Notes: generated by a model from the sequence alone, not told the origin. Positions 41,576 to 50,617 are shown, counted from the first letter of the stretch. The stretch: 64,000 nucleotides of DNA from JBHEBG01 sp046557915 (GCF_046557915.1 NZ_JBHEBG010000001.1:372001-436000), one strand, 5' to 3'. A program made the numbers and translations.

Positions 41576-42572
41576 ATATCATACCGTTAGCTTCTACCCA
41601 TTTAAATTGATATTGGTCTTCCGGGAATTTCATCCGTTCCGAAATGCGAGTCAACCTTTCGGGTAATTTCATTAAGTAATCCCTAGCCCGCTCGGCATTG
41701 TCAGAGAGGCCTCTAATACTATCCAACTCCCAATATGTATTCAGTTTACTCAAAATATCTACGTAATCGGCAGCGGTATACACTCCTAAACGCTGCGCGC
41801 AATTGGAAAAGGTTTCAAATGCAGTTCCAATAGTACCGCCAGATTCCCTTAAAAAATGGGCAGGCATCACTATTTTCTTCTTCATCATATCGGCGAACGC
41901 CAACATCATACCACTAGGGTCCTGTCCAAAAATTGTTTTTACAAATTCCCTATAGGCCAGATGGTGCCTCATTTCATCACCGGCAATGATGGTGCACATT
42001 TTTCCTAAAAGCGTATTTCCTTTCTTTTTGGCCATTTGACCTACCCTTTTGTGAGAAATATTGGTGGCCAATTCCTGAAAGGAAGTATATACAAAATTCT
42101 TGTAGGGGTCCCTATCGGTACCAATATCAAAACCATCTGCAATTAGGTGTTGTGTGGTAATTTCCATTTCGCGCATGTTTACTCTACCGGATAGGTAAAG
42201 GTACTTGTTCAACACATCGCCGTGCCTGTTTTCTTCTGCACTCCATGCACGTACCCATCTAGACCATCCATTTTTTTTGTTCTCGCCATGCTGATCTATT
42301 CCCTCAACATCCATAAGCCAAGACTCATAAGTTGGCAACGCCTCTTCGGTAATGGTATCCGCTACCATCGTTACCCAAAAATCGTATCCTAGTTCTTTAG
42401 ATTCCTCTCGTATTTGGTGTATATGATCAAAAAAGCCTTCGCTCTGGGAATCTGGAAGAAAATCTGTTGGTTGCCAAATATCTTCCGTAGGGATAAGGAA
42501 AGAATCTATAAATCCGTCTACCTTATGCTCAATGGCATTCATTACTTCTATCCTAATGTTTTTCTCGGACAT
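41574..42572 (-). CDS. Acyl-ACP desaturase (plant-type soluble delta-9 family)
   Basis: This 332-residue soluble di-iron enzyme introduces a double bond into acyl-ACP chains using oxygen and ferredoxin. The two iron-ligand motifs are present: WSAEENRHGDVL (EENRH) in the first helix pair and IIAGDEMRHHLAY (DEMRHH) in the second. The acyl-channel segments around them (ELATNISHKRVGQMAKKKGNTLLG) match the stearoyl-ACP desaturase fold. The protein has no transit peptide, as expected in bacteria. It gives the cell a membrane-fluidity function. It stands alone between a shared terminator and the phosphatase operon. Confidence 0.93.
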   Translation of the reverse strand: MSEKNIRIEVMNAIEHKVDGFIDSFLIPTEDIWQPTDFLPDSQSEGFFDHIHQIREESKELGYDFWVTMVADTITEEALPTYESWLMDVEGIDQHGENKKNGWSRWVRAWSAEENRHGDVLNKYLYLSGRVNMREMEITTQHLIADGFDIGTDRDPYKNFVYTSFQELATNISHKRVGQMAKKKGNTLLGKMCTIIAGDEMRHHLAYREFVKTIFGQDPSGMMLAFADMMKKKIVMPAHFLRESGGTIGTAFETFSNCAQRLGVYTAADYVDILSKLNTYWELDSIRGLSDNAERARDYLMKLPERLTRISERMKFPEDQYQFKWVEANGMI

Positions 42573-42636
42573 GGTCGTATTTTTTGTAAATATCCCCCAA
42601 TAATATTGGATTATTGTAACAAAACCCGATTAATTT

Positions 42637-43362
42637 TTAATTTCTCCCCCTTTCCTCTGGGTAAAACGTAAACACCGGATCACTTTGCCAGACCTGTTTG
42701 GTGTTTACATCCATTACGGACAAGGGGCCCTTAAAGGCCGCTCCGGTGTCTATATTCCATACATTTACCGCTTTTTGGGGAGTGGTTTTGCCAATCCGTG
42801 TTACCGGGGTATGCCCTATATATATTTCCTGGTAGAGTGCAAGTCGCTTCGGATAGTACACATCTTGTTTTTTAAGGGTCGGGTTCAGTGAGAGTGCTAG
42901 TTCCCAGAGTGTTCTATCCCAATAAAAGGTTTTGGTGAAATATTCAAATGTAACCCCTTTTACGTTCGTAAATCCTGCATGTAAAAACAGCCTGTTTTGT
43001 TCGTCCAAATAATAATCCTCCAAACCGTTATAAAACTCAATATGTCTTTCTTTTGTTATAGTACTGGCCTCCTCATAAGATGTCATGGTGGCCATGCCTC
43101 CATGCTGAAACCATAGCGGATTATCCCTTTTCGTAGTTAACCATTCATTGCACAATGCATCATGATTACCCCTTATAAAAGTACAGCGGTGGGTGGTTGC
43201 AAGTTGCAACAAAAAGTCTACGGTCTCTACTGCTTGGCTCCATCCATCCACATAATCTCCCAAAAAAATAAGATGATCACTGGTGGTAACCTCTACCTTC
43301 GCAAACACCTGTTCCAAAGCCTTAAGTCCTGCATGTATATCCCCTATTACCAGTTTTCTCAT
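42637..43362 (-). CDS. Metallophosphatase (serine/threonine-phosphatase-like)
   Basis: This 241-residue calcineurin-type phosphoesterase has the complete metal-binding signature: GDIHAG near the N-terminus, GDYVDGW, GNHDAL, and the late histidine motif IGHTPV. It resembles the symmetrical Ap4A hydrolase / PrpA-type protein phosphatases. The start is set at the ATG at 43362, which overlaps the stop codon of the zinc-ribbon gene as ATGA; a longer in-frame extension would have a Cys-rich unrelated N-terminus. It is the third gene of the SPFH/zinc-ribbon operon and may act on a component of that system. Confidence 0.87.
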   Translation of the reverse strand: MRKLVIGDIHAGLKALEQVFAKVEVTTSDHLIFLGDYVDGWSQAVETVDFLLQLATTHRCTFIRGNHDALCNEWLTTKRDNPLWFQHGGMATMTSYEEASTITKERHIEFYNGLEDYYLDEQNRLFLHAGFTNVKGVTFEYFTKTFYWDRTLWELALSLNPTLKKQDVYYPKRLALYQEIYIGHTPVTRIGKTTPQKAVNVWNIDTGAAFKGPLSVMDVNTKQVWQSDPVFTFYPEERGRN

Positions 43363-44441
43363 TTTGCCAAAATCACAATTACCGCAATGACTATTACCAC
43401 AAAAAGAATTAGGAAGAAAATTTTCCAAAACGAATAGGGAAAAGTACCACTGATTTTCCCTGTTTGCCCATTGATATAGAAGTTATACTCTTTGCCATTG
43501 TATTTATAAGCACTTAGGTAGATAGGCAAAAGCACATGTTTAAAAGTCTCATCGGACAGTTTGATATCTGCGTGATTAATCCGCTGCGTATCTCCCCCTA
43601 TATCTTGTCTGATCCAATTGTAAGCGATTTTTTTTGATTCCTGAAAAGATCGATGGTGCCCTTCTTTTAGTGATATGGTGTACTTTTCAGTGACAAAACC
43701 TGCAAGATACTTGGTATTAAAAACAACAAGTTCCTTTAAATTCCAATGTGCAATTTTTAATGGAATTTTCCTTTCCTTAGTCTGTGAAGCGCTGATCAAA
43801 ATGTCATCCACAAAACCATTCACAGAACCCGATGCGGAAGACCACCTTGTTTTCCTTACCTGCCTTGTTCGCCGTCCATTTTTGGTATTGTATGTTTGTG
43901 TTTCATAGTAATAATCTCCCCGCTGGCCTTGGTAGGTAGCATACAGATCGGCGTCAAACGTCCAATAGGGTACATAGAGCCCATGAACGCCTTCCGGATC
44001 TAAAGCGGCCCTTTTTAATTTGTTAGGAGCAAACCAAATGCCACGGACCCATTCTTTAAATATGCCGCGTGCCTTTTTTGTGTCTAATTGAAAAGGCACC
44101 AATGCACCGGGAAGAATCCATCCTTCTTTTTCAACGTCTTCCTTAATTAATGGTTCACTGCAATACACGCAACGAAGGGATTTATAATTTTCCTCCACAT
44201 GCTGATTTGCACCGCAATTTTTGCAGTGTAACAAGTCTATGGTCTCTGTAAACTTGTTATCGCCAACGACCTTCAAATAGTGTTGTAACTCTAATTCTTC
44301 AAAACTACTTTTAGCCTGTTCAATGAACTCCTCATATCCGCAATATTCACACTTTAATTGATGTGACCCGGGTTTGTAATTAAGCTCCGCACCACAGTTG
44401 GCGCAAGATTTGTTCTCTTCGGATTGGATCGTTCCTTCCAT
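43359..44441 (-). CDS. Zinc-ribbon membrane protein (YdjG-like)
   Basis: This 360-residue protein starts with two zinc-ribbon modules: CANCGAELNY...CEYCGYEEF (about 13-43) and CKNCGANQH...CVYCSEPL (about 73-95), all eight cysteines present. A long middle domain binds an unknown partner, and a single membrane helix at the C-terminus (FFLILFVVIVIAVIVIL) leaves a short tail. This matches the TFIIB-type-zinc-ribbon protein YdjG of the Bacillus ydjFGHI locus. As there, an SPFH protein lies upstream (here 65 bases away); the Bacillus locus also has a PspA relative, absent here. It is translationally coupled (ATGA) to the phosphatase. A role in envelope stress is inferred from that family. Confidence 0.82.
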   Translation of the reverse strand: MEGTIQSEENKSCANCGAELNYKPGSHQLKCEYCGYEEFIEQAKSSFEELELQHYLKVVGDNKFTETIDLLHCKNCGANQHVEENYKSLRCVYCSEPLIKEDVEKEGWILPGALVPFQLDTKKARGIFKEWVRGIWFAPNKLKRAALDPEGVHGLYVPYWTFDADLYATYQGQRGDYYYETQTYNTKNGRRTRQVRKTRWSSASGSVNGFVDDILISASQTKERKIPLKIAHWNLKELVVFNTKYLAGFVTEKYTISLKEGHHRSFQESKKIAYNWIRQDIGGDTQRINHADIKLSDETFKHVLLPIYLSAYKYNGKEYNFYINGQTGKISGTFPYSFWKIFFLILFVVIVIAVIVILAK

Positions 44442-44506
44442 AGTTCCATTACCGGCTTATCTCTTTCAACGATAAGCGAATCTCATATAGTGTTTGGGAA
44501 AATCGT

Positions 44507-45646
44507 TTAAGTAGTTGGCAGTGGCGGTGGTGTGCTTCCTCCCAGAAACACTTTTAATTCCGCTACGTCTTTTAAGGCGGTCCAACTTGCCATTCCTGGT
44601 TTCCAAACAAGGGAATCCCGGTTTACCGTTCTGTTGGCAAACAATTCTTTTAGTTTATCAAAATTCACCGGCCCTAACTGTTGTCCGTTTACGGAATAAT
44701 GATATAGTACTTGGGTAGGAATGGGAGGAGGTACTGCGGGTCCCTGCCCCTGTTGGGTTGCAAAGGGCTGCTGTGCCATTTGAGGGTTCATCATACTTCC
44801 CATCTGTTGAGCCAAAACAAAACCCATACCCATCCCCATACCTGCACCTGCAGTACCGCCTTCATTTTTGGCCGCAGCTTCCATAGCTTTGGCGGCTTTA
44901 AACTGCGAAAGTTTGGTCATGTCCAGTTTATCCAACCTACTGTACTCAAAGATTTCCTTTTTCAAATCTTCGGGCATGGAAACATTTTCTATAAAAAATT
45001 TCTCTAACTCAATGCCCACCCTTCCAAATTCGGGCTGCATAACTTCCTGGCAGGTTTGGGATAGTTCCGTGGTGTTGGCCGCATAAAGTTCAATAGGAAG
45101 GTTGGCTTCCCCCACTGTATCGGTAAACCGTGTAACTATTAAACTCTTAAGATGCTCGTTTACCTCATAGTTGGTAAAATTGCCATCGGTCCCTACCACG
45201 TCCACTACAAACTTTCCCGGGTCGTTTATTTTAAAGCTATAAGTTCCAAACGCCCGTATCTCTACCAATCCAAAACGTTCGTCACTGAGCATTATCGGGT
45301 TTTTGGTCCCCCATTTTTCATCGGTAAATAAGCGTGTATTTACATAGTACACTTCGGCTTTAAACGGACTGTTAAAGCCATATTTCCATCCTTTTAAAGT
45401 TGCCAGTATCGGCAAGTTCTTGGTATTTAAGGTATACGTTCCGGGAGTAAATACATCTGCCAATTGCCCTTCATTAATAAATACGGCGGCCTGTCCTTCC
45501 CTTACTATTAGTTTGGCCTCATTTTTTATTTCGTTCTGGTAGCGTTCAAAACGATGAACAATGGTATCGTCACTAGTGTCTAACCACTCTACGATATCAA
45601 TAAATTCATGGCTAAGTTTTTTCTTTATTTCGTCGAATAAGCTCAT
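44507..45646 (-). CDS. SPFH-domain protein with C-terminal GYF_2 domain (YdjI-like)
   Basis: This 379-residue protein has an SPFH/virion-core-protein domain (about 20-240: AKLIVREGQAAVFINEGQL, then LVEIRAFGTYSFKI and a long helical segment KLSQFKAAKAMEAAAKNEGG). It continues with a Gly/Met/Gln-rich flexible linker and ends with a GYF_2/DUF4339 module (about 312-370: YHYSVNGQQLGPVNFDKLKELF...WKPGMASWTAL). No membrane helix is evident, so association with the membrane would be peripheral. It is the first gene of an operon with the zinc-ribbon protein and the phosphatase, the same partnership as the Bacillus YdjI/YdjG proteins. Confidence 0.87.
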   Translation of the reverse strand: MSLFDEIKKKLSHEFIDIVEWLDTSDDTIVHRFERYQNEIKNEAKLIVREGQAAVFINEGQLADVFTPGTYTLNTKNLPILATLKGWKYGFNSPFKAEVYYVNTRLFTDEKWGTKNPIMLSDERFGLVEIRAFGTYSFKINDPGKFVVDVVGTDGNFTNYEVNEHLKSLIVTRFTDTVGEANLPIELYAANTTELSQTCQEVMQPEFGRVGIELEKFFIENVSMPEDLKKEIFEYSRLDKLDMTKLSQFKAAKAMEAAAKNEGGTAGAGMGMGMGFVLAQQMGSMMNPQMAQQPFATQQGQGPAVPPPIPTQVLYHYSVNGQQLGPVNFDKLKELFANRTVNRDSLVWKPGMASWTALKDVAELKVFLGGSTPPPLPTT

Positions 45647-45739
45647 TTTAAAACAGGTTTATTATTTTGTTAAAAGGTAATCAATTCTTTAAAATAGAAC
45701 AAAAGGAAATTTAGGCCTTTATAAGCAATTATCCTTCAT

Positions 45740-45772
45740 ACTATTTGAAAAAAAAATAGTGCCAAAATTTGG
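45740..45772. repeat. Inverted repeats in the fructokinase-amylosucrase promoter region
   Basis: Two dyads lie together: ACTATTT (45740-45746) with AAATAGT (45754-45760), and CCAAA/TTTGG around a central A (45762-45772). They lie 53-85 bases before the fructokinase ATG, in the gap to the divergent SPFH operon. Confidence 0.55.
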
Positions 45773-45810
45773 GTAAACATAGTAATTCTAATTACTTTGG
45801 GAACCTAAAG

Positions 45811-45818
45811 TATCTTTG
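45811..45818 (+). promoter_or_regulatory. Candidate -7 element (TAtcTTTG) for the fructokinase-amylosucrase operon
   Basis: An exact TAnnTTTG match ends six bases before the first ATG at 45825. Transcription would begin at or within the start codon, a nearly leaderless mRNA; translation may then start at the second ATG (45828). No -33 TTG is at the usual spacing. Confidence 0.5.
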
Positions 45819-45824
45819 TGGGCT

Positions 45825-46772
45825 ATGATGAGGAAAGTATATTGCATTGGGGAGTTGTTGATTGATTTCGTTGCGGAAAATCAGGGCAGTGATCTGTCTA
45901 AAGCCATAGAATTTACCAAGAAGGCAGGTGGCGCTCCGGCAAACGTGGCATGTGCCATCTCCAAGCTGGGTGGAAGAAGTGCATTCATTGGTGCTGTTGG
46001 TGTTGACCCTTTCGGCACATATCTGTTGAAAGTCTTAAAAGATGCTTCCGTTGATATTTCCCTGACACAACGATCTAAAATATTTACCACCTTGGCCTTC
46101 GTCTCCATAGCCGAGGATGGCGAACGCGATTTTGTCTTTAGCAGAGGTGCCGATCGGGAGCTAAAATATTCTTCTGCAAACAAAAGCGATCTTAAAGGAA
46201 ATATGCTGCATTTGGGTGCAGCTACCGCTTTGTTGGGCGGTAACTTGGAAGAAGCTTATGGTCGTTATTTCTTTGATGCCCTCACCTTGGGCACCTTTAT
46301 TAGCTTCGATCCCAATTTTAGGGCAGACCTTTGGAAGGACAACGAGGCATCCTTTATAAAAAAATGTATGCCTTTTGTTGAAAAATCTGACTTATGTAAA
46401 TTTAGTCTGGAAGAAGCACAGCTCTTATCGGGTAAAAACGATATTGACGAAGCCTGTGATCTTTTGCACGAGGCCGGCACAAAATTAATTGCCGTAACCT
46501 TAGGCCCAAAAGGCACTTTGATCAGTAGAAAAGGGTTTCGCCAAACCGTGCCCAGCGTTAAAGTGGTTCCTGTGGATACAACCGGGGCCGGGGATGCCTT
46601 TATAGGTTGCCTGCTACAACAAATTGCAACGCTGAACAGCCTCAGTGATATTATGGAAAATGATACTTTGCTTTTGTCTATGATAGCAAGAGCCAATAGG
46701 GCCGGTGCCATTACCACCACCAACTTTGGAGCTATTGAATCGCTCCCCGATCAGAATCAATTAAACGACTAG
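45825..46772 (+). CDS. PfkB-family sugar kinase (fructokinase-type)
   Basis: This 315-residue kinase of the PfkB family phosphorylates a sugar with ATP in the cytoplasm. The N-terminal YCIGELLIDFV and the GGAPANVACAISKLGG block form the substrate-binding signature of fructokinases. The C-terminal DTTGAGDAFIGCLL carries the catalytic aspartate (Asp257) and the anion hole. The gene begins with two adjacent ATGs. The amylosucrase gene follows one base after its stop codon, and that enzyme releases fructose, so fructokinase is by far the best role. Ribokinase-type activity is not excluded by sequence. Confidence 0.9.
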   Translation: MMRKVYCIGELLIDFVAENQGSDLSKAIEFTKKAGGAPANVACAISKLGGRSAFIGAVGVDPFGTYLLKVLKDASVDISLTQRSKIFTTLAFVSIAEDGERDFVFSRGADRELKYSSANKSDLKGNMLHLGAATALLGGNLEEAYGRYFFDALTLGTFISFDPNFRADLWKDNEASFIKKCMPFVEKSDLCKFSLEEAQLLSGKNDIDEACDLLHEAGTKLIAVTLGPKGTLISRKGFRQTVPSVKVVPVDTTGAGDAFIGCLLQQIATLNSLSDIMENDTLLLSMIARANRAGAITTTNFGAIESLPDQNQLND

Positions 46773-46773
46773 A

Positions 46774-48717
46774 ATGAATCAGGCCTCGCTACACAGGCTA
46801 TTGGCCAACAAAGGGGTGAGTCAATCAAAAAACCCAAATACAGGGGGCCATTTTGAGTTGCGTTTATCCGCAAACTTAACGTTGATCAAAGATCTATTTT
46901 TTTCCCTATATCCAGAAGAAAGACATCTGGGCCATTTCAATGAATTGATAGGTCTTTTACCTGCCTTGTTCAAAAAAAGACCTGAAGATCTAAAATTGCA
47001 AGATTTAAAAAGATTGGAAGAAGGTAATTGGTACCAGTCAGAGAATTTAGTAGGCATGCAGCTTTATGTAGACCTGTTCAATAAAGATCTTAAGGGTCTT
47101 AACCAAAAGCTAGATTACTTTAAGGAACTTGGGGTTAACTTTTTGCATCTAATGCCAATAACCACAAGGCCTAAAGGTGAAAATGATGGCGGCTATGCCG
47201 TAAACGATTACTTGGCCGTGGATAAGAAGTTCGGCACCTCGGCCGATTTAAAAAAACTGACCAAAGATCTTAGGGCCAACGGCATGTATCTTATGTTAGA
47301 TTTTGTTGTTAACCATACTTCCGACGAATTTTTATGGGCCAAAAAAGCAGCAAAAGGAGACACTAAATATCAAAATTACTACTACACCTATACCGATAGG
47401 AAAGTACCCGATGAGTTTGAAAAAACCATGCCACAAGTATTTCCGGAAACATCACCGGGCAATTTCACTTACAATGAAGCTATGCAGCGTTGGGTAATGA
47501 CCGTGTTTAACAGCTACCAATGGGATTTAAACTACTCCAATCCTGAAGTTTTTATGGAAATGATGACAAATTTGGTCGGTATGGTAAACCAAGGAGCGGA
47601 CATCGTTAGGTTGGACGCCCTGGCGTTTCTTTGGAAAAAAATTGGCACAGCTTCTCAAAATTTACCGGAAGCCCATAACCTAGTTGCGCTGTTTAGAATG
47701 TGTTTACAGGTAATTGCACCTGGAACCGCGGTCTTGGCCGAAGCCATCGTTGCGCCAACGGAGATTATAAAATATTTTGGGGAAGACCAAAAAAAAGGCA
47801 ATGAATGCGACCTGGCATATAATGCATCCCTGATGGCATTACTTTGGAACTCCATTGCCACAAAGAAGACCCTACTGTTACGGAAAAGTTTATGGAACAT
47901 TCCCAAGAAACCCAAAGATGCCACATGGATAAATTACATTAGATGCCATGATGATATTGGCTTGGGTTTTGACGACAGATATATCTATGAGATTGGCTGG
48001 GACGCCAAAATGCATCGCAAGTTTTTATTGGATTACTATTGTCAGGGTCTGTCTTGGTCCCCGGCCATGGGTGAGGTCTTTATGTTTAATCCGGAAACCG
48101 GGGATGGTAGAATAACCGGCAGTACCGCCTCCTTATTAGGTTTGGAGAAAGCGATCCAAAAAAAGGACAAAAAAGGAATTCAACAGGCCGTAGACAAAAT
48201 AATTATGCTACATAGTATCATAATCTCCTATGGTGGTATTCCCATGATTTATGCTGGTGACGAGATTGCTACCTTAAACGACTACTCCTATTTAAAAGAT
48301 CAAAACAAAAAAGGAGACAGTAGGTGGGTAAACAGACCCACACAAGATTGGAATACTATTGGCAAATTGAGTTTGGGCAAAGGCAGGTCTCCACAAAACA
48401 AAGTCTTCAATAGGCTAAAGCATTTGATTGCCCTTAGAAAAAAGATTCCGGCCTTTGGGGATGGCAATAACTTTTTGCTTCTCAACTGCCCTAACCCGCA
48501 TATTTTTTCATACGAAAGGCCTTCGGCAAAGGGGGTGGTAATTATTTGTAATTTTGATGAGATCCAACACTTTATTTCTGAAAGTTGGCTGGCAGAAATT
48601 GGTCTAGAGCCAAGCCTTGGCCTTAAAAATTTGGTTGATGGCAAATTGTTGGAAACCAACAATCTGGGCAAGGTATTACTAGAACCATATGCTTTTCTCT
48701 GGTTAGAAAAACACTAA
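46774..48717 (+). CDS. Amylosucrase / sucrose hydrolase (GH13 subfamily 4)
   Basis: This 647-residue GH13 enzyme closely resembles Neisseria amylosucrase, which splits sucrose and transfers glucose to glucan or water, releasing fructose. Equivalents of its residues are present: nucleophile Asp281 (VRLDALAF), acid/base Glu323 (LAEAIVAP), the Asp pair at 393-394 (RCHDDIGL), and the sucrose-pocket arginine in GDSRWVNRP. The barrel blocks YVDLFNKDLKGL, LHLMP, GGYAVNDY, DFVVNHTSDE and TVFNSYQWDLNYSNP match as well. There is no signal peptide, so it acts in the cytoplasm. Its partner is the fructokinase one base upstream. Polymerase and hydrolase activity cannot be told apart. Confidence 0.9.
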   Translation: MNQASLHRLLANKGVSQSKNPNTGGHFELRLSANLTLIKDLFFSLYPEERHLGHFNELIGLLPALFKKRPEDLKLQDLKRLEEGNWYQSENLVGMQLYVDLFNKDLKGLNQKLDYFKELGVNFLHLMPITTRPKGENDGGYAVNDYLAVDKKFGTSADLKKLTKDLRANGMYLMLDFVVNHTSDEFLWAKKAAKGDTKYQNYYYTYTDRKVPDEFEKTMPQVFPETSPGNFTYNEAMQRWVMTVFNSYQWDLNYSNPEVFMEMMTNLVGMVNQGADIVRLDALAFLWKKIGTASQNLPEAHNLVALFRMCLQVIAPGTAVLAEAIVAPTEIIKYFGEDQKKGNECDLAYNASLMALLWNSIATKKTLLLRKSLWNIPKKPKDATWINYIRCHDDIGLGFDDRYIYEIGWDAKMHRKFLLDYYCQGLSWSPAMGEVFMFNPETGDGRITGSTASLLGLEKAIQKKDKKGIQQAVDKIIMLHSIIISYGGIPMIYAGDEIATLNDYSYLKDQNKKGDSRWVNRPTQDWNTIGKLSLGKGRSPQNKVFNRLKHLIALRKKIPAFGDGNNFLLLNCPNPHIFSYERPSAKGVVIICNFDEIQHFISESWLAEIGLEPSLGLKNLVDGKLLETNNLGKVLLEPYAFLWLEKH

Positions 48718-49850
48718 TTGTATTGTACCTTTCTTAAAATTCTAAGGGATTCTTTTAAAGACCTGTACACTTCTTTATCGTAAGATTTAATGATTGGCCT
48801 AGCAAGGTCCATACGCTCCTTGGCCTCATCAAATCCATTTAGGTAACATATTAAATATGTGGCTGGTAAATGCTTTATATCTTTCTTTTCCTCTGGTTTA
48901 AGCGCAATTTTTTTTTCCAGTTTTTTAAGGAGGGCATTATTGGCATTAAAAATATGGTGTAACGTTTTCTTATCGTATTGCGGAGGTTCAAAAATTAGAT
49001 CGCTCTGTATCTGATAGGTGCCATTATCGGAAAATTCTATAACCATACGTTCCAAGGGAAAATAACTTTGTTGCGCACCAAGCCCTAACTGCACATATTC
49101 TGTGGTGGAAAATGAATGGTCATCAAATGATATGGTAATTTCATCCAAGGCCGAATAGAACAATTTTACTTGTTCGTTTATCAATTCAATATCTACCCTG
49201 GAGTAATAGGTTTCGTCTTTAACTTTTTTCTGGTTTCCTGCCCAGCAAACTACAAACTGTTCCTTAAAAACCCTGTAATTGCTTATCAAATCTTTATGAC
49301 GATGGTTAAGAAAATCGATAACACCGTCCAAGGTAAGCTCTATATTGTTGCGAGCATGCTGCTCAATGGTGGCTACCGTCTCGGAATTGATGTCCTTTAG
49401 TTCTATGTCGAAAACCTTGGGCAGGCTAATACTACCCTCTCTAAAGAACACGGAACCGCCATAGTATTTCCATATGTTCTTGCGGAGTGCACAGACTTTT
49501 CCATTAGATTTTATGGTAACCAACCCCACCACTTTACCTTCTGGCAAATGAGGGAACGGTATGTTCTCATAAGAAATAAGGGGAGGGTTATCTATATAGG
49601 CGTTTACAAGATTTTGAATTTTGCTATCATCAAAAAAATCGACTCCCACAATTTTGTTGTCCTCATCCTCTACTCCTATTACAATGAAGGAATTGTTCTT
49701 TGGGTTGCTGTTTGCCATGGCGCAAACGTGCTTTAAAAACTTGGCCTTTCCCTCCTTTTGTCCTATATCGATAAAACGTTTTTTGTCATAAAAACTGTTT
49801 TCGTCATTATGGGCCAAGAGATTTTTAACAAGAAGGCGCTTGTTGATCAT
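48714..49850 (-). CDS. AlbA_2 (Schlafen-type) domain protein
   Basis: This 378-residue protein has an AlbA_2 (Schlafen_AlbA_2) domain at about residues 15-135: the ENSFYDKKRFID start, FLKHVCAMANSNPKNNSFIVIGVEDEDN, and the closing FFREGSISLP. The remaining 240 residues are helical/beta and unassigned. AlbA_2 domains bind nucleic acids, and Schlafen relatives are RNases or helicases, but no nuclease or helicase motif is visible. It overlaps the convergent amylosucrase gene by four bases, and the upstream SDR gene by an ATGA, so it is the last gene of an operon with an SDR and an aldo-keto reductase. The context does not reveal its job. Confidence 0.78.
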   Translation of the reverse strand: MINKRLLVKNLLAHNDENSFYDKKRFIDIGQKEGKAKFLKHVCAMANSNPKNNSFIVIGVEDEDNKIVGVDFFDDSKIQNLVNAYIDNPPLISYENIPFPHLPEGKVVGLVTIKSNGKVCALRKNIWKYYGGSVFFREGSISLPKVFDIELKDINSETVATIEQHARNNIELTLDGVIDFLNHRHKDLISNYRVFKEQFVVCWAGNQKKVKDETYYSRVDIELINEQVKLFYSALDEITISFDDHSFSTTEYVQLGLGAQQSYFPLERMVIEFSDNGTYQIQSDLIFEPPQYDKKTLHHIFNANNALLKKLEKKIALKPEEKKDIKHLPATYLICYLNGFDEAKERMDLARPIIKSYDKEVYRSLKESLRILRKVQYN

Positions 49851-50617
49851 AATTCCCTATTCACAATAGTATTACTAGCCTGTGCGGTTGGCATCACCAC
49901 CAAATCCGCAATATTTACATGGTACGGCCTGCTGACCACAAAGTGGATAATATCCGCAATATCTTCGGGTCGTAAAGCTTCAAGACCTTTATAAACATCA
50001 GCAGCCCTATTGGTATCGCCCTTAAAACGTACCTTGCTGAACTCGGTTTCTACCAAACCTGGATTTACAGCGCCTACCTTAACCCCATGTTTATGCAAAT
50101 CCATTCGCATTCCTTGGTTTATGGCATCTACGGCAAACTTACTGGCACAATATACGTTGCCCTTGGGGTATACTTCCTTTCCGGCAGTTGAGCCTATATT
50201 AATAATATGCCCGGATTTATTCTTTATCATAATGGGAAGTATCGATTTGGAAACATAGAGCAATCCTTTTACGTTTATGTCCAACATAGCGTCCCAATCC
50301 TCTAAATTTCCTTCCTCGATAGGGTCAAATCCATGGGCATTTCCGGCATTATTGATCAGAATATCGATATTTGAAAAGCTTTTTGGCAGTGACCCCAAGG
50401 CGCTTGCAACGGCGTTTTTGTCGCTAACGTCAAAATTAAGGGTATGTACTGCTGTATACGCTCCCAGTTCTTTAGCCAGTTCATCTAGGCGGTCTTGCCT
50501 TCTCCCACAGAGTACCAGGGCTATATTGTTGTTGGCAAAATGCCTTGCGGTGGCCATGCCTATTCCGCTTGTAGCCCCCGTAATTAGGGCTGTTTTGTTT
50601 TGTTTTGAATTTTCCAT
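49847..50617 (-). CDS. Short-chain dehydrogenase/reductase (YdfG-like)
   Basis: This 256-residue SDR has the nucleotide-binding TALITGATSGIGMATARHFA, the NNAGNAHG motif, and the catalytic triad Ser-Tyr-Lys in NIGSTAGKEVYPKGNVYCASKFA (YCASK). It is closest in pattern to the YdfG/serine 3-dehydrogenase group, NADP-dependent reductases of beta-hydroxy acids. The substrate is not known. It overlaps the AlbA_2 gene by four bases and follows the aldo-keto reductase by 17, so the three form one operon. Confidence 0.9.
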   Translation of the reverse strand: MENSKQNKTALITGATSGIGMATARHFANNNIALVLCGRRQDRLDELAKELGAYTAVHTLNFDVSDKNAVASALGSLPKSFSNIDILINNAGNAHGFDPIEEGNLEDWDAMLDINVKGLLYVSKSILPIMIKNKSGHIINIGSTAGKEVYPKGNVYCASKFAVDAINQGMRMDLHKHGVKVGAVNPGLVETEFSKVRFKGDTNRAADVYKGLEALRPEDIADIIHFVVSRPYHVNIADLVVMPTAQASNTIVNREL

